Assembly: GCA_017429765.1 (NCBI GenBank)
Contig: JAFROJ010000036.1
Location: forward strand, 1-64,000
Reading direction: 5' to 3'
DNA length: 64,000 bases
Source: Bacteroidales bacterium
GTDB lineage: Bacteria > Bacteroidota > Bacteroidia > Bacteroidales > UBA932
Part shown: positions 45,002-54,575 of the stretch, one piece after another
Layout: every line of letters starts with the position of its first letter
How positions within the stretch are numbered: position 1 is the first letter of the stretch
The notes under the pieces: generated by a model
Told to the model about the DNA's origin: nothing
What the model saw: the letters and a program-made list of their open reading frames with translations, nothing else
Database searches by the model: none
Program-made: the position numbers and the translations under genes

Positions 45002-47449
45002 ATGAAAAGGTTATTATTAGTACTCGTACTGGTTATCCCCTGTTTAATTAATGCCAGTGCTGCCGGAGCGGGCCCTTCGGCAAACGGATCCTTCACTTCG
45101 TCTAGATCCTTCACTTCGTCTAGATCCTTCACTTCGTTCAGGATGACAACGGCCAACGGGAATAACGTCCTGGTGGACGTGTGCGACGAGGGGATATTCC
45201 GCGTCCGGGTGTCGCCCCGTCCCACCTTCGAGGAGTCCCTGATGGAAAGGTACGGCTGCGTCAAGACCGACTGGGCGCCCGTGAAAACGAGCGTGACCAC
45301 AAAAGGCGACGTCTGGACCGTCAGCGACAAGGCATATTCATTAAGTGTCAACAAGAAAACTGGGGTCATATCCCTGAAAGACGCCAAAGGCGGCACCGTG
45401 ATCCGGGAAGTCAAAGTCCTTGGGAATAAGGACAAGCTCTGCGGCGACCTCCGCGAGACCATCAACAAGAAGTGGGAAGACCTCAACGTGACCAGCAACG
45501 GCGGAGGAATAATCGGTGACGAGAAGGAGTTCGCCAAAATGGACAAGCGGGAGATCCCCGGGGCCCTGGAGATCTGCGCCATCTCCATCAAGATGGAGGA
45601 CGGCGAGAGGTTCTACGGGGGCGGGAGCACCAGCCGCGACCACATCCAGCACCGCGGCGAGCTGCTGAGGATGTGGACCACCTACCAGCACACCGAGATC
45701 CCCATGCCCTTCATGATGAGTTCCCGGGGTTGGGGAATCTACGACAACACCACCCGCAAGAGTTTCTTCGACCTGGGGACCATCCAGAAGGATCTTTTCA
45801 ACATCGTCAATTCCTACGACGAGGCCGATTTCTTCCTGATGGCGGGAGAGGATATGCCCGCCATCCTGAACGCCTACACCAAGGTCACCGGCCGCACCTA
45901 TGTCCTTCCCAAGTGGGCCTACGGCCTCTGCTTCGGGCCGAACATGCGAGAGGAGCAGTTCGACATACTCCACGACGCCGCCATGTTCCGCCAGATCGAC
46001 GTACCCTGCGACGTGTTCTGGCTGGAGCCTCAGTGGATGGCCAAGCGCTACGATTTCACCACCAAGAAGTCCTGGAATTATGACCGCTTCTCCCCCGAGC
46101 CCTATTGGGTTCAGGACCAGTATCCCAAGACATTGCACCACAGGCTCTTCATCGGCAAGCTCCGCTCCATGGGCTTCCACCTAGGCCTCTGGCTTTGCGA
46201 GGAATACGACCTGAGCCTTGTCGAGGAGGATCTGATCGCTTTGAGGGAGGGCCGTGACACCTCCGGCCAGGAGCATTGGATGGATCATCTGAAGAATTTC
46301 ATGGACCAGGGCGTCCAGGGGTTCAAGCTTGACCCGGCGCGAACTATCGACAACCATCCGGACTGGCCTTATTACAATGGTAAGACCGACGCCGAGATGC
46401 ATAATCTCAACCAGGTCCTGCTCCCCAAACAGATGGCCGAGCTCGGAAGGAACTACAACAACCGCCGCACCTGGCATCACTACTGCGGCGGATGGGCCGG
46501 CACACAACATTGGACGGCGTCCACCTCCGGTGACAACGGTGGCGGAAAGACAGCGCTGTACGACCAGCTGAACCTCGGGATGAGCGGCTTCCTCAACACC
46601 TCCTGCGACGTGATGAGCGTGCCGCGTGACCTTGAGATGCCGTCGCTCCATTTCGGTCTCTTCCTGCCTTGGGTCCAGATCAACAGCTGGTTCTCCATGA
46701 TGCAGCCGTTCTACTACGACAAGCCCGAGCAGGAAATATACCGCTTCTACGTCAAGTTCCGCTATTCTCTCGCCCCGTACATCTATTCAATGGCCCTGGA
46801 GGCCAGCCAGGACGGGATGCCCATCGTCCGCTCGATGCCTCTGACCTTCCCCGAGGACCGGAATTGCGACGACATGACCTACCAGTACATGTTCGGCCCC
46901 TGGTACTGCGTGGGGATATTCACGAACGAGATCTACCTGCCGAAAGGTGTCTGGACTGACGCCTGGACCGGGGAGAGGATAGTCAGCGAGGGACAGACTT
47001 TCACCCGTGAATATCCAGCCGACCGGGCTGGCCTGCTGTTCATCCGCGAGGGCGCTATCATCCCCTCGCAGGGAGACGTGTCCTACCTCGGGGCGAGACC
47101 CTTCGATAAGGTCACTTTGAACATCTACCCCCACGGCGATTCCGAGTTCACCCTCTTGGACGACGACGGCGAGACCTACGGGTTCGAGAAGGGCGCGATC
47201 GCCTCGACCCTGGTGGAGTGCCACGAGAAGGGCGGCGCCTCCAGGATCATTGTCAATCCGGTTTCCGGGAGCTTCGAGGGGATGCCTTCCACCCGGGAAT
47301 ATTCATTCGCGATCCAGAACGACGGCAAGGCCTCCTCTGTGATGGTCGGTGGTAAAGAGTTGAAAGACTGGACCTTCGACGGCGGGATGATCCGCTTCTC
47401 CCTGCCGCCGGTCCCGGTGACGGAAAAGGTCGAGATTGAGGTCAGATGA
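45002..47449 (+). CDS. GH31 family alpha-glycosidase with in-frame repeat after the signal peptide
   Basis: An 815-residue secreted enzyme. After signal MKRLLLVLVLVIPCLINASA come residues 29-49 (SFTSSRSFTSSRSFTSFRMT) from a family A array. The (beta/alpha)8 domain follows: LPKWAYGLCFGPNMREEQFD, VFWLEPQWMAKRYDF, then GFKLDPARTIDN with the likely nucleophile Asp and CDVMSV as candidate acid/base region. The C-terminal beta domains include VWTDAWTGERIVSEG. GH31 members include alpha-xylosidases and alpha-glucosidases; with GH3 and GH95 next to it, alpha-xylosidase on xyloglucan is plausible. The stop overlaps the GH3 start by 4 bases. Confidence 0.9.
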   Translation: MKRLLLVLVLVIPCLINASAAGAGPSANGSFTSSRSFTSSRSFTSFRMTTANGNNVLVDVCDEGIFRVRVSPRPTFEESLMERYGCVKTDWAPVKTSVTTKGDVWTVSDKAYSLSVNKKTGVISLKDAKGGTVIREVKVLGNKDKLCGDLRETINKKWEDLNVTSNGGGIIGDEKEFAKMDKREIPGALEICAISIKMEDGERFYGGGSTSRDHIQHRGELLRMWTTYQHTEIPMPFMMSSRGWGIYDNTTRKSFFDLGTIQKDLFNIVNSYDEADFFLMAGEDMPAILNAYTKVTGRTYVLPKWAYGLCFGPNMREEQFDILHDAAMFRQIDVPCDVFWLEPQWMAKRYDFTTKKSWNYDRFSPEPYWVQDQYPKTLHHRLFIGKLRSMGFHLGLWLCEEYDLSLVEEDLIALREGRDTSGQEHWMDHLKNFMDQGVQGFKLDPARTIDNHPDWPYYNGKTDAEMHNLNQVLLPKQMAELGRNYNNRRTWHHYCGGWAGTQHWTASTSGDNGGGKTALYDQLNLGMSGFLNTSCDVMSVPRDLEMPSLHFGLFLPWVQINSWFSMMQPFYYDKPEQEIYRFYVKFRYSLAPYIYSMALEASQDGMPIVRSMPLTFPEDRNCDDMTYQYMFGPWYCVGIFTNEIYLPKGVWTDAWTGERIVSEGQTFTREYPADRAGLLFIREGAIIPSQGDVSYLGARPFDKVTLNIYPHGDSEFTLLDDDGETYGFEKGAIASTLVECHEKGGASRIIVNPVSGSFEGMPSTREYSFAIQNDGKASSVMVGGKELKDWTFDGGMIRFSLPPVPVTEKVEIEVR
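45087..45147 (-). repeat. Family A repeat array in GH31 (18-bp period)
   Basis: GATCCTTCACTTCGTCTA starts at 45087 and 45105, and the third unit at 45123 runs into TTCAGGATGACA. Reverse orientation to the recO copy. ATCCT/AGGAT arms are kept in the last unit. Confidence 0.9.
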
Positions 47450-50070
47450 AAAGATTAATAACTGGCATTTGTATTCTTGCGGTTCTGGCGTCCTGCGGCA
47501 GGAAGGACTGGCGGGACGCGTCGCTGCCGTCTGCCGAAAGGGCTAGGTTGTTACTTAAAGAGATGACCCTCGAGGAGAAGGTGGGGCAGATGTGCCAATA
47601 TGTGGCGCCATGCTATGTGCCTCCGGGTCAGGGGTCTCCATACAAGAATATCGACGCCACGGACGAGAATCTGGGGAATAAGGATCTCGCCGACAAGATC
47701 CGCCGGGGCGAGGTGGGCTCCTTCCTCCATTGCATGACGACCAAGGAGGCTATCGCTTTGCAGGAGATGGCTAAAGAGAGCCGTCTGGGAATACCTCTCC
47801 TTATCGGAATAGACGCGATCCACGGCAACGCCCTGATCGAAGGTTGCACGATCTACCCGACGAACATCAACATGGCTTCCACCTTCGACACTGAATTGAT
47901 GGAGAGGATCGGGACCGAGACCGCTCTGGAGATGCGCCAGAAGGGACTCTATTGGACTTTCGGACCCAACCTGGATGTGGCCAGGGACGCTCGTTGGGGC
48001 AGGATGGGAGAGACCTTCGGTGAGGATCCTTTCCTTGTGACCCAGATGGGGAAATATTCCATCTTCGGGCTTCAGGGAACAGACAGGAACTTCGATGAGG
48101 GGCATGTGATAGCCTGCGCGAAGCATCTTATCGCCGGGGGAGAGCCTTTCGGCGGACTCAACGCGGCGCCGATGGATCTTTCCGAGAGGCAGCTCCGGGA
48201 AATCTACCTTCCTCCTTTCGTGGCCGCCGTCCAGGAGGCCCATGTGGGGACAGTGATGGCCGCGCATAACGAGGTCAACGGGATTCCATGTCACGGAAAT
48301 TCTTGGCTATTAAAGGATTTGCTGAGAGACGAGCTTGGATTCGATGGCTTCGTGGTGAGTGACTGGATGGACATCGAGAGGCTCTACGCCATGCACCATT
48401 GGGCTCCGGACTCAACCGAGGCTTTTGTCCGGTCAGTGGAGGCAGGGATTGACATGCACATGCAGGGTGACAATTATTTCGAGGCGGTCATTTCCGCTGT
48501 AAAGTCCGGCCGGATTCCTGTCAAGCGCATAGATGAGGCGGCGGGGAAGATTCTTGAGATGAAGTTCGCTGTCGGCCTGTTCGAGGCTCCGATGCCCTCG
48601 CTCGACCCGCTCGAGAACGCCGCCGAGCATCGCCAGACAGCCCTCGACGCCGCCCGAGAGAGCATCGTCCTGCTTAAAAACAACGGCTTATTGCCTCTAA
48701 CGGCCAATGGCACGTCCGGTGGCTCGACCGCCTCGCTTCGCTCGGCCCCACCGTCCGCTTCGCTCCCGGTCCCCCCTCTTAACGTGCCGAGGGTGGCAGT
48801 GGTCTCGCCAACCGGAGTGCCATCAGGCCTGAAAGAGTCGGAGCGAAGCGACGCAGGGAGCTTGAGGGGAACGCCCCTCAATCCCCCTAGGGGGCGCAGG
48901 GGGGTAGATGGATTCGTCCCACGACGAATATTCGTCGTAGGGCCGAACGCGGACAGTCAGACGATTCTGGGAGACTGGGCGGCTCCGCAACCGGACTCGC
49001 TGGTGATCACCGTGTTGGAAGGCATCAAGGCCGAATTCCCGGACGTCTCTATCGACACCCTGTGCTTCGGAGGCAAGATCTCGGATGTCGACGCGAAAGG
49101 AATAGCGATCGCCCGCCACAAAGCCGCGGCCGCTGACGTCTGCATAGTCGTGGCCGGGGAGAACTCGCAGAGATATTCCGCGTTCGGACGGACATGCGGG
49201 GAGAACTGCGACCGTGACGACCTCGACCTTCCCGGCATGCAGGAGGAACTTCTGGAGGCTGTGGCCTCGACCGGCAAGCCCACCGTTCTGGTTCTCATGA
49301 CCGGCAGGGCGAACAGCATCGGTTGGGCCAAGGATAATGTCGACGCGATCCTGAATTTGTGGGAGCCGGGGCAGATGGGAGGGCAGGCGATAGCCGAGAT
49401 CCTCTCAGGCAAGGTGAACCCTTCGGGCAAGCTGCCGGTGACGATGCCACGGAGCGTGGGTCAGGTGCCGACGGTCTACAATCACAAGCATTCGCAATAT
49501 TCAAGGCTGTTCGCCACCAACGATACCGGTCCTCTCTGGCCTTTCGGCTTCGGCCTCTCGTACAGCAAGTTCTCCTATTCGGTTCCTTCATTCGTTGAGT
49601 CCTCGGCCGTTGGCGCCTCCGGCGGCTCGACCGCATCGCGAGGCTCGGCCCCACCGCTCGCTTCGCTCACGGTCCCCCCTCTTAACGTGCCGAGGGTGGC
49701 AGTGGTCTCGCCATCCGGAGTGCCAGCGGGCCGGAAGAACAATCGGTCCGGACTTGCCAGACCTGCCGTCGCTACAGTGGCTGTGAATGTGACTAACGAG
49801 GGGCCATTCGACGGGGCGGAAGTGGTTCAGCTGTACGTCAAGGACGAGTTCGCCTCCGTGACGAGGCCGGTGAAGGAGTTGAAAGCCTTCAAGAGGATTT
49901 TCCTGAAAGCCGGCGAAAGCGCCGAGGTGACCTTCGAGATCACTCCCGACATGCTTCAGTGCTTCGGGGCAGACAACCGCTGGACTGTCGAGCCCGGGGA
50001 TTTCACCATCATGGTCGGCTCCTCATCGGCCGACGAGGATCTCCAGACCCTGACCCTGGAAGTGTTATAA
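47446..50070 (+). CDS. GH3 family beta-glycosidase with two large in-frame repeat insertions
   Basis: An 874-residue lipoprotein (MKRLITGICILAVLASCGRK). GH3 TIM-barrel markers are KHLIAGGEPFGGLNAAPMDL and GFDGFVVSDWMD with nucleophile Asp near residue 306. The second alpha/beta domain has VLLKNNGLLPL and GPNADSQTILGDWA, and the C-terminus is Fn3-like (GAEVVQLYVKDEFASVTRPV). Residues about 423-497 and 724-773 are encoded by repeat elements and are foreign to GH3. The first separates NGLLPL from IFVVGPNAD, which are normally a few residues apart; the second precedes the Fn3 domain. Without them the length is a normal ~750. Substrate could be beta-glucosides or beta-xylosides. Confidence 0.92.
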   Translation: MKRLITGICILAVLASCGRKDWRDASLPSAERARLLLKEMTLEEKVGQMCQYVAPCYVPPGQGSPYKNIDATDENLGNKDLADKIRRGEVGSFLHCMTTKEAIALQEMAKESRLGIPLLIGIDAIHGNALIEGCTIYPTNINMASTFDTELMERIGTETALEMRQKGLYWTFGPNLDVARDARWGRMGETFGEDPFLVTQMGKYSIFGLQGTDRNFDEGHVIACAKHLIAGGEPFGGLNAAPMDLSERQLREIYLPPFVAAVQEAHVGTVMAAHNEVNGIPCHGNSWLLKDLLRDELGFDGFVVSDWMDIERLYAMHHWAPDSTEAFVRSVEAGIDMHMQGDNYFEAVISAVKSGRIPVKRIDEAAGKILEMKFAVGLFEAPMPSLDPLENAAEHRQTALDAARESIVLLKNNGLLPLTANGTSGGSTASLRSAPPSASLPVPPLNVPRVAVVSPTGVPSGLKESERSDAGSLRGTPLNPPRGRRGVDGFVPRRIFVVGPNADSQTILGDWAAPQPDSLVITVLEGIKAEFPDVSIDTLCFGGKISDVDAKGIAIARHKAAAADVCIVVAGENSQRYSAFGRTCGENCDRDDLDLPGMQEELLEAVASTGKPTVLVLMTGRANSIGWAKDNVDAILNLWEPGQMGGQAIAEILSGKVNPSGKLPVTMPRSVGQVPTVYNHKHSQYSRLFATNDTGPLWPFGFGLSYSKFSYSVPSFVESSAVGASGGSTASRGSAPPLASLTVPPLNVPRVAVVSPSGVPAGRKNNRSGLARPAVATVAVNVTNEGPFDGAEVVQLYVKDEFASVTRPVKELKAFKRIFLKAGESAEVTFEITPDMLQCFGADNRWTVEPGDFTIMVGSSSADEDLQTLTLEVL
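48713..48840 (+). repeat. Family C repeat, copy 2, in GH3
   Basis: From CGTCCGGTGGCTCGACCGCC to about AAAGAGTCG. Shares TCTTAACGTGCCGAGGGTGG and flanks with copy 3 (about 900 bp away) and, on the same strand, with copy 1 in purH. Read as SGGSTASLRSAPPSASLPVP. Confidence 0.88.
48841..48938 (+). repeat. Families D and E, palindromes adjoining C copy 2
   Basis: GAGCGAAGCGACGCAGGGAG is followed by CCCCCTAGGGGG (12-bp palindrome, about 48883-48894), then ACGACGAATATTCGTCGT (18-bp perfect palindrome, 48921-48938). All are in frame in GH3 (residues about 466-497, including TPLNPPRGRRGV). Confidence 0.75.
49615..49765 (+). repeat. Family C repeat, copy 3, in GH3
   Basis: Starts CCTCCGGCGGCTCGACCGCA, contains CTTAACGTGCCGAGGGTGGC and ends near GTCCGGACTTGCCAGACC, the last block being shared with the purH copy but not copy 2. 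In frame before the Fn3 domain. Confidence 0.88.
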
Positions 50071-50090
50071 CACAGGCGAGATAATCTTTG

Positions 50091-51146
50091 TCATTCCATT
50101 TTCCGGGATGTCGCCAGGGCGATACCCCGGTTGTCTTGGTCATCCACCGCGCAGTAGAAATGGTAAACGACACCTTTCCACTTGACCATGCAGGGTTTGT
50201 GGGCGTAACGGCTGTCAAAAGGCTCGGAAGGCTCAATCAACGGGGCGCCAGTCCAGTCTGTCCAATGGACAAGGTCATAGGAGCAAGCGAAGGAATCCCA
50301 GGCCTTGCCGGCGGTCTCCTCATTCCAAGAGAAACCAAAATAGAACATTACCCATAGTTTGCCCATCCGTTGCAGATAAGCGTCTCCGGTGATGCCGCGG
50401 TCTCCGTGAGAGAGCGCGGGGTCCTTCCCGAGGCGCCGCCAATGCTCCATGTCGTCGCTTACAGCCATTCCGATTCTCTCGGCGTCGCCCTTGGCGTTAT
50501 AGAACATGACAAACGGATGGCCGGTCAGGCGTTTCGGATCACGTATGACACTGCTCTTGTAAATCACCCTGTTATCCCACCAGCCGGCGTCTTCATCCTT
50601 TGGAGATAGAACAGGGGCGGGAAGGCGGTCCCATTCGTGGGCGGTGGAGGGATCCTCGGTCGTGAAAGCCATTCCCGGGGCCAGGACACCCGCCTCATAG
50701 CCCGTTTTGCCACCCCCAAGATAGCTCATCCAATATTTCCCCTCGTACCTCTCCAGCCCGTAAGACCCACCCCAGCGAGTGTCCGGCAAAGCGAGGTACC
50801 CGGCCTTCTGGTTCTGGTCCCAGTCGCCATCGTCCGAGAAGGACATGATTCGGCCAAGCGTTTCCCACTTGAGCAGGTCAGCGCTTTCGGCAAGCCACGT
50901 CTCATAGCCTTTCCCGTCGAAAACGATATAGCTCATGTACCATCGCCCATCCTTCCGGAATATCGAGGGGCTGTCTGTGGCGGTCCCGTCATGCCCGGAG
51001 ACCACCAGACCGTATTTATAAGGCGTCTTAACCTCCTCGAAAACCTTCTCCATAACCTCGGCGGGAACGGTCTCCGGAATACTTCTCGAGCAGGCGGAGG
51101 CTATAACAACGGTGGCGGAGGCCAGAATCAACTTCAGGTTTCTCAT
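50091..51146 (-). CDS. GH43-like five-bladed propeller glycosidase lipoprotein
   Basis: The start at 51146 gives [20 protein letters not shown], a lipoprotein signal, and overlaps the GH95 stop by one base. The open frame continues upstream through the GH95 repeat but this is a shadow. Blade motifs DSPSIFRKDGRWYMSYIVFD, ESADLLKWETLGRIM, VSDDMEHWRRLG and YDLVHWTDWTGAP are typical of GH43/GH130-clan propellers. A catalytic triad cannot be assigned with confidence, so family and linkage stay open; arabinose or xylose release is plausible by context. Last gene of the kduD operon. Confidence 0.75.
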   Translation of the reverse strand: MRNLKLILASATVVIASACSRSIPETVPAEVMEKVFEEVKTPYKYGLVVSGHDGTATDSPSIFRKDGRWYMSYIVFDGKGYETWLAESADLLKWETLGRIMSFSDDGDWDQNQKAGYLALPDTRWGGSYGLERYEGKYWMSYLGGGKTGYEAGVLAPGMAFTTEDPSTAHEWDRLPAPVLSPKDEDAGWWDNRVIYKSSVIRDPKRLTGHPFVMFYNAKGDAERIGMAVSDDMEHWRRLGKDPALSHGDRGITGDAYLQRMGKLWVMFYFGFSWNEETAGKAWDSFACSYDLVHWTDWTGAPLIEPSEPFDSRYAHKPCMVKWKGVVYHFYCAVDDQDNRGIALATSRKME

Positions 51147-53695
51147 CACTTGGCCGTCAGTTCGCAGGAGTTGTTGGCTTTGATTGTCACCGTCGTGAGA
51201 TAGTAGGCTCCGTCGCGCTTTGTCTTGGCGGAGGCTCCCTTGACCCTGACAGGGACATCGGTCCGGATAGTGATTCTCTTCGCTCCGCCGAGATCCTTCG
51301 CTCCGCCGAGATCCTTCGCTCCGCCGAGATCCTTCGCTCCGCTCAGGATGACAGGGGAATGGCGGAGGGTGGCGGACTTGAGTTTCCCGTCGGCCCAAGC
51401 CATGTCGACCGTGACCGCTCCCCGAGCCCTAAGCCCCATGACCGAGCCTTCCGACCATGCGTCTGGAATAGCCGGAAGCAGGTGAATCTCAGCGTTTTGG
51501 CTCTGCAAAAGCATCTCCGCTATTCCAGCTATGCTACCGAAATTCCCATCGATCTGGAACGGCGGATGGGTGTCCCAAAGGTTCGGCAGAGTCGATTTGC
51601 TCAACAGCTCGCGGTACATCTTGTAGGCGTGGTCGCCGTCAAGCAATCTCGCCCAGAAGCAGATCTTCCAGGCCTTGCTCCAGCCAGTGCCGCCGTCTCC
51701 CCTGATCTCAAGGGTCTTGATGGCGGCCTTGGCCAGCTCGGGAGTCTTCAGCGGAGAGATCTCGTGACCCGGATGCAAACCGAACAGATGAGAGACGTGC
51801 CTGTGCTGAGGCTCCGCGTCTTTCCAGTCCTTGTACCACTCGACCAGGTTCCCGGCGGCGCCGACCTGAAGAGGATGGAGGTTGTCCCTGTAGTGGATCC
51901 ATTTCGCGCGAAGGTCAGGGTCGAGACCCAGCCTCTCACTGGCCTCGATGACATCCGTGAAGAGTTCCCAGCAGATTTCAAGATCCATGGCAGAGCCGAT
52001 GGTGACCTGTCCGTGGCGACCGTTGTCATCGATGAAGGTGTTCTCGGGAGAGGTTGAGGGGGAGGTGATGTATTTCCCGTCCTTCTCGATAAGCCAGTCC
52101 ATCAGGAACTCGGCGGAACCTTTGAGGAGAGGATAGGCTGTCTCCGCGAGGAACTCCTTGTCGCCCGTGAATAGATAATGCTCGTACAGGTGGGTGCAAA
52201 GCCAGGGACCTGCCATGACATAATTAGCCCATGAAGGGCTGCCGGACTTGTCCCCGACAGGATTGGCGGCGCACCAGATGTCACTGTTGTGGTGGACCGT
52301 CCAACCCTTCATGTCGTACATGTTCCTCACGACCTCGGCTCCGGCCACCGAGCAGTTCTTGATGAACTCCATGAGAGGAAGGGCGCTGGCGCTCAAGCCC
52401 AGAGGCTCCGCGGGCCAGTAGTTCATCTGGACGTTGATGTTCGTGTGGAGGTCGCTTCCCCACGCGGGATGACGGTCCTTGCACCATATTCCCTGAAGGT
52501 TGCAAGGAACCTCGCTGTCCTCGCGGGAAGATGAGATGAGAAGATAACGGCCGAACTGGAAATAAAGGGTCTCAAGGTACGAGTCCTCTCCGCCGGCGGC
52601 GTAATCAACCAACCTCTGGTCTGTTGTCTTAACGCTCCCCGCCGGAGTCGCCTCCGGGCCGAGGGTCAGTTGGACCGTGTTGAAAAGTTTCTGATAGTCA
52701 GCGACATGGGAGTCACGTAAGGCGCCGAGAGACTTCCCTTCCGCCTCACTTATGAAAGACGCCGCGAGAGCGTTCTCATCACGCCCCTCGGTGTCCGGTC
52801 TCTTGTCGAAACCGTTGAAACTCGTCGCCGCGGAGACCAGGATCAGGACGTCGCTGGCGTCCTCGACATGGATGAAGGGAGTGGTGTGGACCCGACCGTC
52901 ACATCTCGCCACCTTCACCCTGAACTGATAGCGCATGCCTCTCTCCCCGTTCGGGCCGACCTGCCACCGGGAGAAAGGCTCCTCCCATTTGGTGCTCTGG
53001 TAATATCCCACCTGGCCCTTGACTACATATTCATTCGAGGAGACGCTCTCCACGGAACTGCCGTCCCACATCGTGGTCCCGTCCAGGTCGAACTCGAGCT
53101 TGCCTTTCTCCGAAGATGTCAAATGGATAACCATGACCCTGTCCGGGTGCGACACGAACATCTCCCTGGTGTATTCCACCCCGTCGACGACGAACCTGGT
53201 CCTCGTGATGGCGCTGTCAAGATCAAGGAAGCGGCCATATTCCCCTACGGTCGCTTTCTCTTTCTGGGGAAGAGACGAGTTGTTACCGTTATAGTCGAAC
53301 ACAAGCACATCCTTGTCGAAACTCTGTCTGAGATGAAGACTTCCCATCGGAAGGTAGGTGTTGACATATTTCCCCTGCAAGCCCATCACAAGTTTCTCCG
53401 CCCCGGCCCAGTCCTCCTTCTCAAGAAGGGCCCTGACCTCGGCCAGAAGCTCGGGACCGCCCTTGGGGACAGGATTGTTGTCGGGATTGGCGTTTCCGGC
53501 CCATAAAGAGCCCTCGTTCAACCAGATAAGGTCGTCGGCCACGCCTCCATACACCGTGGCGCCCAGATGGCCGTTCCCGATCGGGAGCCCCTCCTCGAAC
53601 CTTGTGGCCGGACGGTCGTAACTAAGAACCAGTCTCTGGGCGAAAGAACCCTGGCAAACCAACGCCAGAGCCAATAACAAGCGGAATCCTCTCAT
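51146..53695 (-). CDS. GH95 family alpha-L-fucosidase/galactosidase with in-frame repeat near C-terminus
   Basis: An 849-residue secreted enzyme (signal [20 protein letters not shown]). The N-terminal beta domain [20 protein letters not shown] is the GH95 hallmark, followed by the (alpha/alpha)6 barrel [35 protein letters not shown] and [20 protein letters not shown]. Residues about 782-805 ([20 protein letters not shown] and on) come from a family A array in the last beta domain. GH95 removes alpha-1,2-L-fucose or L-galactose, for example from xyloglucan or RG-II. It is 16 bp after DUF4861. Confidence 0.92.
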   Translation of the reverse strand: MRGFRLLLALALVCQGSFAQRLVLSYDRPATRFEEGLPIGNGHLGATVYGGVADDLIWLNEGSLWAGNANPDNNPVPKGGPELLAEVRALLEKEDWAGAEKLVMGLQGKYVNTYLPMGSLHLRQSFDKDVLVFDYNGNNSSLPQKEKATVGEYGRFLDLDSAITRTRFVVDGVEYTREMFVSHPDRVMVIHLTSSEKGKLEFDLDGTTMWDGSSVESVSSNEYVVKGQVGYYQSTKWEEPFSRWQVGPNGERGMRYQFRVKVARCDGRVHTTPFIHVEDASDVLILVSAATSFNGFDKRPDTEGRDENALAASFISEAEGKSLGALRDSHVADYQKLFNTVQLTLGPEATPAGSVKTTDQRLVDYAAGGEDSYLETLYFQFGRYLLISSSREDSEVPCNLQGIWCKDRHPAWGSDLHTNINVQMNYWPAEPLGLSASALPLMEFIKNCSVAGAEVVRNMYDMKGWTVHHNSDIWCAANPVGDKSGSPSWANYVMAGPWLCTHLYEHYLFTGDKEFLAETAYPLLKGSAEFLMDWLIEKDGKYITSPSTSPENTFIDDNGRHGQVTIGSAMDLEICWELFTDVIEASERLGLDPDLRAKWIHYRDNLHPLQVGAAGNLVEWYKDWKDAEPQHRHVSHLFGLHPGHEISPLKTPELAKAAIKTLEIRGDGGTGWSKAWKICFWARLLDGDHAYKMYRELLSKSTLPNLWDTHPPFQIDGNFGSIAGIAEMLLQSQNAEIHLLPAIPDAWSEGSVMGLRARGAVTVDMAWADGKLKSATLRHSPVILSGAKDLGGAKDLGGAKDLGGAKRITIRTDVPVRVKGASAKTKRDGAYYLTTVTIKANNSCELTAK
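51281..51352 (-). repeat. Family A repeat array in GH95 (18-bp period)
   Basis: GATCCTTCGCTCCGCCGA on the plus strand starts at 51292 and 51310, and the third unit at 51328 runs into TCAGGATGACAGG; a degenerate unit precedes. The gene reads the minus strand as repeated GGAKDL. ATCCT/AGGAT arms present. Confidence 0.9.
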
Positions 53696-53711
53696 GAATA
53701 TTCTTTAATGT

Positions 53712-54575
53712 TTATTGTTTTCTAACAAAATCAAACCAGGCGGCGGCGTCCTTCATGTCGCCCTTTGACCAACAGGAACCCGCTTGGTATGAGACGGTTC
53801 CTCCGGAAGGGATCCTTTTGGTAAGCAGCGCGTGATCTAGTTCCCCGGAGAATAGGACCGAGTCGGCCTCCGGCATGACCACAGCCACACCGATAAGCCC
53901 GTCCTCCGGCTCGGAACCCTGGTCGGAGGCCTTCTCCCAAAGAGCTATCCGGTCAGCGGCCTCAAGCTTTTCAACGATGGTGTCCTGATCGCCATGAAGC
54001 TTAACGCCGGCGGCCACAGTGATAGAGTCCGCTCCGGTGAAGCGATAGGTGTCCTCGACCTTGATGAAATATGATCCCGCCTCGACAGTCACCCTCTTGT
54101 CAAGGCTGACTGGCACGCCCTCGGCGGCCTCCCAAGCGGGATAGTGAAGCGAGAAGACTATCTTGTCCGGCGAAACCTCCAGTATCTCGCCGGAGCGGTA
54201 ATTCGTGGCCGGCCAACATAATCTCCCGTCAATGAAAGGGACAGAAGCCCCGCCTCCGAGGCTGACACCGACCTTGTAGCAGTCTTTGCCGCCATGGTCG
54301 TGATGGTAATATCCTGGTTCCTCCACCGCCTTGGCGTACCATTCGTCAGCGACAAGACGGCCGGGAAGCTTCACCCAGATGTCCAGTCCAGGAGAGGTCG
54401 TCTCTCCTTCAAGGGCCTCGCCGTAGAACCGTCCGGCTACAAGATCATTCTCGAACACGAAATCGTCTGCTCTCTCGGGCACCTCCCTGGCCATGACCCT
54501 TGGGTCTTGAGCCTCCTTACAGCCCGCCAGGGCCAGAGCCGCGGGAAGGAATAATAACAACAACCTTCTCATCAT
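53712..54575 (-). CDS. DUF4861 lipoprotein
   Basis: The start at 54575 gives MMRRLLLLFLPAALALAGCK (lipobox LAGC) and overlaps the kduI stop. The mature domain of about 265 residues is beta-rich: REVPERADDFVFENDLVAGR, EPGYYHHDHGGKDCYKVGVS, VEAGSYFIKVEDTYRFTG. This resembles DUF4861 proteins common in pectin loci. HHDHGG could be a metal or active site. Activity unknown; its coupling to kduI points to unsaturated uronate or rhamnogalacturonan breakdown. Confidence 0.8.
   Translation of the reverse strand: MMRRLLLLFLPAALALAGCKEAQDPRVMAREVPERADDFVFENDLVAGRFYGEALEGETTSPGLDIWVKLPGRLVADEWYAKAVEEPGYYHHDHGGKDCYKVGVSLGGGASVPFIDGRLCWPATNYRSGEILEVSPDKIVFSLHYPAWEAAEGVPVSLDKRVTVEAGSYFIKVEDTYRFTGADSITVAAGVKLHGDQDTIVEKLEAADRIALWEKASDQGSEPEDGLIGVAVVMPEADSVLFSGELDHALLTKRIPSGGTVSYQAGSCWSKGDMKDAAAWFDFVRKQ

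Noticed and set aside
50091..51398. Extended N-terminus for the GH43-like protein through the repeat array
   Set aside because: The extension reads repeat DNA and GH95 antisense; the ATG at 51146 gives a clean lipoprotein signal.
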